Part shown: in pieces, positions 40,101 to 49,800 of the stretch
Layout: each line of letters starts with the position of its first letter
How positions within the stretch are numbered: position 1 is the first letter of the stretch
Assembly (NCBI GenBank): GCA_026419785.1
Contig: JAODTK010005794.1
Span: 186,001-250,000, forward strand
DNA length: 64,000 nucleotides
From: Sclerodactyla briareus
Taxonomy: Eukaryota; Echinodermata; Holothuroidea; Dendrochirotida; Sclerodactylidae
Direction: 5' to 3'
Translations under genes and position numbers: made by a program
The notes under the pieces: model-generated
Told to the model about the DNA's origin: nothing
What the model saw: only the letters and a program-made list of their open reading frames with translations
The model's database searches: none

Positions 40101-43100
40101 TTTATTCTTGGGTTCAGGAAGCCAATGAGGGATCATATAGGAACCCTGAACTGTATGACGTGATGAGCACCAGTGATAAGTAAGAAGTGAGAACCAAGAC
40201 CCCGCCAATCGCAACTGCAAGTGCAGTAAACAGGGCAAAAATGTCCAGTGACTGCTGAAAATGCGAACCCAGCATATTTTGGTTGTAAAGTGTCACTATT
40301 TACAACTCTGACCATTATTCTGCCTTTTAGCCCACCCCCACACACTCCTGCCCATTCTCATTAACAGCAGTCAAAAACAGGGTAGGAATTAGTTTTTTGA
40401 CTGATGTGCTCTTTTTGTTTAGCAAATTGATGCTCTCAGATGGGTCTTTTCCCTAAACCAACTATACGAGTAAAATTACCTCTTGGCTCCAGGTATGGAG
40501 GGGTATGGAGGGTTAACAGTCCTGAGTCCCTCACCTAATTCCTGCCCGCCCCTGGTCAAACCTCTGCAACCCCAATGACACCTTCATCCCCCTACTCACT
40601 CAAAACAAACTCACCCACCTGCCTTGATTTTGCAGTCCATATCCTGCACCCCTCATGTCAGCCCGGGTCCCCGTCCCCTCACCACCACACCTCTAGCGAC
40701 TATAGTCCATAACCTGTCAAACCTCATGTCAGCAACCATTCCCATATTCATCCACCTTTACTAGCTTAATCTAAGTAATCAATAACATTTAGATAGCGCT
40801 AATTACAACTCAACGAAGCAACATTTGAATCGTTTTACAAATTAAAATCAAGGAAAAGCCCTGATTTAACTGCATGGTAATTTAGTGCATATTCCTAGCG
40901 GTCTTTATTTGATTGATTGAAACTTGCAGCACGGCCGCGCTACGGTAGATTTCAGATGGGGTTCGAAGTGCTGGCCCTACTCTGCCCATAAATTGCATGG
41001 TTTATACACGAAAAAATTAAGTTTGTTCTGAATTCACAGAAAACTTGGTTGGTGCGGACTTCAGTTGGTCCCGAGAAAAAATGGCAATGATTTCAAGGTA
41101 ACCTAAGAAGTCAAATTTGTGGAAATTAGATGTTTTTTTACTCTTTCGAATTCACAAAAACTTGTTGAGTGTGGACTTCGTCAGTCTGAAGAACATAGCA
41201 ATGATTTCAAGGTCCTAAGATTCCAAATTTGTGGAAAATAAATTTCACAATTTTTTTTTACTCTTCTCGGATTCACAAAACTTGGTGAGTGTGGAACCTT
41301 ATCAGTCCTGAGAAACAAGCAATGAGTTCACAGGTCCCCAGAGGTCCACCAACGTTTGTGGCATTTTCCACTTTCTGTTCATTTTGGAACGTGGCCAGTT
41401 CATTTGGAATAAAACTGCCCCTTGCCTTAGTCCAATGGATTGTCGTCCATTTTGATATATGAATCCTTGAGAACCATCATCGCCTTGTGTTTTTAACCGT
41501 GCGGATATACATTTGGCATTCCTGACCCGGCATGTCTACTTTCAACAAGCTCTTTGTTTTCCACGGTTGTCCCGGTTGCAATTTCCATCACTTGAGCCAG
41601 CCTCGAGAAGATAATTTGTTGTGCCGAGAAAGAAAGGAAACAAGTGGGTTCTCTGCATCTAATTCGTCGTTGGCAATAAGGTCAGTTTCTGTTAAGGTAT
41701 TTAGTTGGTTTGAACCATCCTGATCAAAAATCGGACGGTCGACTTGCTAGGTCAGAGATAAAGCAGTATCAAAGCATCATTGAGGTGGCTTGTAGACCAG
41801 TTTGGCAACCACGCAGTGTTTTACGTAACCAGAAAGCACAAAAATGCTTAGTGATTCCTTGACCCTGTTTCTGTTCAAACCCATAGCCCGACACACGGAC
41901 AAATGGGAGATAGTACCAGCTCATTATAGGGCAAAACATAACGTCTGACAAATTCTATCTTTACCAACCAACTAAATGGGTTCCTGTCACTTGGTACCGA
42001 AAGATACATACTAATTCAAGGTGTTCAGACTGTGAACTTGGGTAAACATGGGTGACTCCGCCTGACCCCAAAAACATAGAGTTCATGTACTCATATGGGG
42101 AATACACAAACCAAGTATAAGGCCTATTACCCCGCCTTTACCAAAAACATAGGGGCATGTAATCCCCATAGGGAGAGACCACACTAATTTCAACCTGATC
42201 AGACCAAACAGTTCTGGACGTATCGTGTTTACAAGGTTTGAGACTTTGCCCTCTGGTGACCTCAGATGATTTCTCTGACGACCCAAAACAATAGGGTTCC
42301 TATACTCATCATGGGAACAAACATACAAGTATGAGCTTCTTCATCCTCAAGGTGGGGTCAAGTTATCGTGTTTCAAGCAACATTGGACTAAATATCAAAT
42401 TTTCTATTTTCGATCAAAATTCAATCTTGACCTGAAACAAAAACCAATAGGGTTCGGTTACTCACATAAGAAAGCTTTACACCTATTTCAACTTGATCAG
42501 ACAACAATATGGACTTACATGTTGTTTACAAGTTTTCAGGCTTGGACTATGGTGACCATCAGGGATACCTCTGAACTGACCCAAAACCAATAGGGTTAAT
42601 GTACTCATCATGGGGAATAACCACGAACCACGTATGACCTCATTCACCCCGCCCTTCTACCAAAAAAACAATAGGGTTCATGGACTCATCATGGGGAACA
42701 CACATACCAAGTATGCGCTTCATCCATCGGGTGTGCGGGTCGAGTTATTGTGTTAAACAAGCCAAAAAATGGGCCAAAATATCAAATTTTCACAAATTTT
42801 TATTTTCGCCAAAATTCACCCTGACTGAACCAAAAAACCATAGGTTCTGTCCTCCCCATAGAAAGCTCACACCTGATTCAACTGGATCAGACAACCCATT
42901 CTGGAACTTGTGTGTACAAGGTTTCCAGACTTGACTTTGGTACTCAGATGACCTCTGCCTGACCCAAAACAATAGGGTTATTGTACCATCATGGGGAAAC
43001 ACATACCAAGTATGACCTTATCAATCCAGGTTGGGGTTGAGTTTCGTGTTTACAAGACAAAATTGGCCAAAATATCAACTTTTCACAAAATTTTCTATTT

Positions 43101-43775
43101 TCGACAAAATGCACTCCCGACCTGAACTCAAAAAATAGGGTTCATGTACTCACATGAGAGAGCTATACACCAATTTGCAACTTGATCAGACCAACATTCT
43201 GGACTTATCGTGTTTACAAGTTTTCAGACGTTGACCTCTGGTGACCTCAGATGGACTCTGAATGACCCCAAAACGATAGGGTTTCATGAATCTCATGGGG
43301 ACACACATACCAAGTATGAAGCTTCCTCCATCCTGTTGGGGTTGAGTTATCGCGTGTACAAGCCAAAAATTGGCCAAAAACAAATTTTCACAAATTTTTA
43401 TTTTCGACCAAAATTCATCCCGACCTGAGCCAAAAACAAGGGTTCCTTTATCCCCATAGAACGCTAGACACCAATTTCAACTTGATCAGACCAAAAACCA
43501 TTTTGGACTTTCGTGTTTACAAGGTTTTCAGACCTCGACCTCTTGGTGACCTCAGATGACCTCTGACCTGACCCCAAACAATAGGGTTCATGTACGCATT
43601 CATGGGGAACACACATCACAAGTATGGCCTGACCTACCCAGACCTGATCAAGGTAGCGTGTTTACAAGTGGGCGTCACACACCACACACAACACACACAC
43701 ACACACAACCACACACACACACATACACACACCCACCACACGCACACCACACAACAACACACACACACCAACACA

Positions 43776-43809
<34 letters not shown>

Positions 43810-46800
43810 CACACACACACACAACACACCACACACACACACACACACACACACACACCACACACACACACACAAACACAACACCACACACACACCAAAC
43901 ACACACGACGTTGAATGCATAGATTCCTCTGACTTCATCAAGGAATCAAAAACAGCACTAGCCGGGACAGTCCCACCTTCAGATTCATGGGACTGAATGT
44001 TTATCATGTGGACCGAGTGTTGTGAAAATGTGGATCTGAAAATGTGGCTGTAAAAATGTGGCGGTAGACCGTTTGCCAACCCCTTAAGTGGATACACATA
44101 CCACACGTAATCAACAATAGACAGGAAGTGCCACTTCAGATTTCATTGGGATGAATGTGTCATGTGACAGTGGTGTGAAATGAGTAGAGTCTTTTTTTAG
44201 ATAGCCACCACAATTTATCAACAATAAAAATATCATCAGCAATCCCCCTGTGATTTTTATTCCATTCAACTATTATGAAATTCATCTGGTTAAATAATAA
44301 TAAGGTTTCAAGAAGGAAGTCAGAATTCTATATTTAATAAGAGTTACTCTCCCACACAACTATGTGTAGATCATATCCTGAACATCACAAATCAATTCAT
44401 TTCACGCGGCCCCGAAGATTCTGACATTATAAACCAGTGACCTGAAGACCCCAACAGCCAGTGATGGATGGCCTGAACCAATGAAGACAGAGGGGTTCGA
44501 CCTCTTGGCAGCCCATGAAGACCGATGTGCTTGACCGTAGCATATAAAGATTATGACTGTTATCATCAACTTCTCACAGTGGTATGTCTCGACATAAGGA
44601 ATGTGTCATCTGTTATGTCAGCAGCTTATATTTTGAGGAGGTCTTTTCTGAAACTATCAAGGTGTTTGGCACACATGTTCCAGGCAGGGAATGGGGTAAG
44701 GGGGTTTAGGTTGAAGAGCATAACAAAACACATAGTGTTGTTAGGGATATACTATGGTCAGTGAGTCCCCTCACAACAGGCAGGAAAACCCTTGGGTCTG
44801 CACGATGATGCCAGTCAACAGAGGAAGGGAGCTGATTATTAGGGACTGAATCGGCAGCTAACGATAGGTTAAGAATATCTGGGAAAGTGAAGCGATGATG
44901 GCGGCCAGGGACCCCCGTGATGAATGATAAAGTCATTTGTAGAAATAGTAAGAGGTTCCTGCATGGGGCTTCAACATGTGGTGACTAGTGAGAATTAGAG
45001 CTTTACAACCAAGGAAAATTGTGAGATGCTGTGTCCTTTCAACCAGCTGTATGCTATTAGAGACAGAAAATAAGATCAAAGCCTCCCAGATGTGCATTAC
45101 AGAGAAATGCAGAAAGAGCCTACAAAACCAGGATGAGCAACAAAGAGGTACTCAACAAAATGAATGAAAAGAGGAAGCTAAGTCTGTCAGAGCTGGAAAA
45201 CATAGAATGTAGGATCTGGCCACATCTTGCCATCAAAGAGCTTCAGAAGCAACACCTTGAAGGTGATGGTGGGAGGCAGAGGGAAACGAGGGAGAGGTCT
45301 ACAGGATCTAGGGCAAATAGCGGGAGATAGAACAAAGTGCAACCATGCATCCAAGACACCTAAAAGACAAGTAACTGTAGTGTACCCCCACCCCACAGAG
45401 GGTGAAAGTCTACTACATTACCCTGTGTGAAGATTATCTGAGTAATAAACGAACCTCTCTCACAGAGAGCTCAATGGGAATGGCTGTGGAAAATTTGGGT
45501 AATCAATTGGATTTATTAAAATCTAATCATACTATGCAAACGAAAGTGTAACTCAGCCTAGCCAGTAACATGCTTCATCTACCCACTAAGTTTCAACCTG
45601 ATCGCTTGTTCGGTTTAGAAGTTATGAGTGAATGTAACAAACAGAAAGGACGAACAAATGAACTAACAATACGAACGGACGGAGAGGATATTACGAACGT
45701 AGAGATGCTCTCTTGCAGCTAAAAAACAGGGGGACAACAATCTAAATGTATATCTCATTTATATTGATCTCTGCTCCGGGAGCTGGATTTGATCCCTGAA
45801 AGCTGTTGGTCATTAGGAGGGGCTGATTCCTGGTTGGATCAGAGCCATCAACACTACTATTAATATCATCTACCATACAGGAAGCAAGATGAAATAGATG
45901 GATTGCACCATCTAGTTTGAAGTGAGAACTATAATAAAATGCTATGTAAGACTTAGACAGGTTAAGTACTAAGCCCATCAGACCCACCTCCAAGTCATCT
46001 CCACCTTAAATATCTCATCTGCATTTATCTTCATGGATGATGAGATTGGGTTGATAGGCATTCAGAAGCATGCAAGCCCATCAATTCCAACAAACCACTG
46101 ACAGCTATCTGTCTCAAGAATCTCATCGCTTCCATGCAACTCAGGACAGATGCATTCCCAGATACTACAGACACCTGAATAACTCTCATTCAACTCCTGC
46201 ATTATCCAAAAATATCTCATTGCTCATCGTCTCAATATGAGACTATTGGTTTGACATGAGTTTACCTGTCAGATATACAGAAATTGCACATGCATCCCCA
46301 ACCAACTTTTCTGCTGACAACAATCTCTATTGCAAATATCTCATCAGCTTGTACCATCTTGTCTGTCTCTATCTCAAATATCCCATAGGCTTCGCATCAA
46401 CTTTCTGATGACCTAATGGTGTTCTTATGCCCTAGGATATTACAAACACCAAAGCCCTATCTTGCCACCCACTTGTTGAATCCTGTCTCTATCTAAAATA
46501 TCTCATGGCCTCACATCATGACATGACATGATACACACTTGTACAATATATGCACTCAATACATACAACCGTACCGGAGGCAATACCCGCGACCTACCTG
46601 TTGATGGCCCTTCCCTATAGCTTGCTCAAATAGCTCATCGGCGTGTGTCATCATCTTGTCCATGACATGATGTTCTATCAACAACTCAGATGCCACACAC
46701 CCAAACGTACCCTTCAACTCACCTGCCGACACCTGCCCCTATCTAAAAATATCGGATTATATCAGCTCACTGATTGCATTCATGTTCTTATACAGGCACA

Positions 46801-49800
46801 GGATAGTTGAACAGCAAAAACCCGGCCAATTCCAATAAACTCACCTGCTGACACCTTCTCTATCTCAAAGATCTCCTCTGTTCTGCCATCTGTTCGATGA
46901 CAGACTGTAGAATTCTGTATCAGGGAAGACCTCAGAGAAGTTCTTAGCAATCAGGTAGTGCTTGTCTCTTCTTTTGTTGGACTTTACCCCAAACAACCAT
47001 GGGATGATCATCTTTTTGGTCCGAGTCGTCGAGTTGACAAAGATCTCGTTCTGTTCATCAAGGCTGCAGTTCACCTTCAGGGAAGGTCTGACGTGACCCA
47101 CAACCTCGCAGTCGTACGACTCCCGACATCCTTCTCGTAGCCGCCGGTCGGGGGCGCGGTGATCCGTATATACAGGGGTAACTGTCAATGTACTTGCCAG
47201 CACTGGTGTTAACTAACTGTCCTGAACTGGACACAACAGCACACGAGTCACAGGGCATTGCTAATTCTGTAAGACAAGAAATGGAGATATTCATAGCATG
47301 AGAACTGTTTTGTTTTTATGAGGGGGGGTGGAGGGTGGGCACAGGGGAGGGTTGCATGGTCCTATATCATAAGGATATTATATAAAAGTAACTTGTACAC
47401 ATGATACGCCACTTATGCACCCTTCCTATTCACCCAACCACAATTGATTGCAGTTTCTGTTAAAGATTGGACATTATTGACCTAGTATACTTGATTGTAA
47501 ATAGCTGAAGAACAATGGAATTGTAAAGAGCACAACCACCAGGGTGTGAATAATGTCTATGGTGATTAAAAAAAAGCTTGTCTTGACAATGGCCATCATT
47601 CCAATATTGGGGCAGAACCCACCACTTACCAATCATTGACCTTCAAGATCCTAGTAGTTAGTTTCAACGAGGGCAGCAATTAACTTTCGTTGTTTCCCTC
47701 CAGCCAGGATCTCTGGTAGTCACACACTCCTATGATTTCAGCTAACTTAGGCAAAGAGAGGCAGAAATATCCTTCAAAAAATCATGTATCCCGAAAGGAA
47801 CAGATCCAGAAAGTGCTGAAAACCCAAGGTTAGGATCCTTCTAAGAGGTATTGAAGCTGGTTTCAGCTAGTTCGCCAAAGTTTTTCACCGTAAAACTGAT
47901 GAATTTTCCAAGCCAAAATGCTCATCATACAGACACTTTGTCTGGCAAAATGAGGATGGTCGGTGGCCAGCCCTGATTTGTGTAATTGCCAGATACTTGT
48001 CAGCATTAGTGGGGGGTGCAGGTTGCCGATAAAAGTTAACTTGAGTAAGTGAAGTAGATTCAGCTATTAGAACACAATCACTTTAGCTAACCTCGAACTC
48101 ATACAATTCTATCACTCACCCCCTCCTGCACGAAACACCTGTACCCCTGATACCTACTTTTCTAGTTTCAATAAGGTAGTAGCCATCTTTGCCACTCTCC
48201 TTCCGTAAGGTTTCTCCGGTGGGGCAGACACTCCGATGACGTCAGCTATGGCGGTCGACTATTGTCTTCTTCAGGCCCTTCTCCATGACGCTCTCGAGGC
48301 TCAACTTGCTATCGGCGGTGACACGCTGACGCTGGGCCTCGTATTTCAGTCGTAGCCGCTCGAGGGTCTGACTCCGCTCAGCAGATTCGGTGATCTGATG
48401 GCATATCAGATGCTGGCCCCCATCAAGGTTCAGAGCGGATCTGGGCGTCGCTGTCTAGAGGAAAGAGTTGGTCAGCTTGAGATACAGTCTCTCTGTTGGC
48501 TGAGCCCTGAATCCAGGTTGGACGCATCATCGACTGTGCGGAGCAGCGCCCCCTGTGGACTCTTTGGGGTGTCAGATACTGTTGGTTCCTTCAAGGAAAA
48601 AAAAAGAGAAAACACGAGTTATGGTGTTGTTATACCAGTTAAAGAGAGGTGCTCCTCCCAACGACCCTCGGCAGTGAATACACAGAACAGACAGACCGGA
48701 GACAGACAGAAATAATCAGCAGAGAAAGGTTGAAGGGATATTACAATTACACCAGAAATGCTAAGACCTAGAAGAAATAGCACAATGTAAATTTTTCAGC
48801 AATCTCAGCAAGCCTGTAACAGATTGCTGTGGTGTATACTTTTATCATGATTTGCGTTCAATTATGAGTAAAAGTTTTCAACCATTGGATTGGAACAAAA
48901 TTTGTGACCTACAGAGATCAAGGGAATACCAGGGGGGGCCCCACTTTTATGTCATGCTCACAATGTGTATAGGGTTTAAAATACAGACGTGCCGGAGCAT
49001 GTGAAAGATTTGGTTCACCCGCTTGAGAACATCATACATTAATCTTGCGATGAGACGGCCGGTGGTCAAAGAATACGTGTGAAAAACCAAGTGTTGCAGT
49101 TGCGGCTTGGTTCCAATTCGAATTTCGATACCACATCCTTTCGAAAGCACTGTCAGGCACCTGACAAAGCATTTACGTTAATGAGCAGCAAAATCTTCGT
49201 TCACGAACTTGGAACAACTTTTTCATTCTGACATTTTGCATATGCATCTTTGTTTCTAAGTGTCTTAAGGTTTTTTGATGCCTGGTAGGCAGTTTCTACG
49301 TTTTCATGCCATGAGCCCTCTGTAACGTTTCAGTATTGACTAGGGGTTATGTATTACTCCTTGTCATCGTTGCCCATTTGTTGCTTTTGTGACAGGTACA
49401 GTGAAAAAATCTATCTATCTAGCATCATTACAACATGTTCGGTATCCTATGATTATCTCATTGCTGTACACCCGTATGGAAGGCCAATGTTGCTCTTTCC
49501 TTGAGGTATCTGTCTACTGAGGTACAAGAGCCTCTGAAGACTAACCTGCCTTCTAAACAGATCTCTGCCTATCGATCCCAAATGAGCACACATTCCATCT
49601 ACCCCTTTGTTGTACTGGCCCAAGGTTTTTCTCTCTCTCCTCATTCATTCCCTCCCCCACTCCCCCACTCATGGAGGCACATGCCTGGAAGAAATCCGCT
49701 TGCATCAACCCAACAAATCAGTCCTACATACCTAACCACTAGTTTTTTAGCAAGGAACTGTACCCTGTCACCAGATCATGCTCAAAGTACATTGCAGTTA

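Larger units (their letters stand above)
29776..46844 (-). other. 17-kb intron of the sialyltransferase gene
   Basis: Intron between the motif L and motif S exons, donor CAG|GTGAGT and acceptor GGCAG|GT. Its first 860 bases (minus-strand sense) are an array of degenerate copies of the preceding exon end, listed separately. The rest holds dispersed repeats at 34.9-35.4, 36.1-37.0, 41.0-41.4 and 42.1-44.0 kb, a 224-base C-rich run at 33.9-34.15 kb and mostly unique sequence. An open minus-strand frame at 30,022-30,399 (125 residues) and a small plus-strand frame at 34,419-34,604 are the only longer frames not explained by repeats. I recognise neither. Confidence 0.7.

Noticed and set aside
43556..44106. 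Thr/His and Cys/Val-rich frames on both strands
   Set aside because: They are translations of the CA microsatellite inside the repeat element.
45742..45993. Minus-strand frame with GLVLNLSK, like a reverse transcriptase fragment
   Set aside because: The resembling part aligns with the post-donor section of the exon-derived array (compare TTGGAATTGGCCGGG and TTGGAATTGATGGGCTTG), so the similarity is chance.
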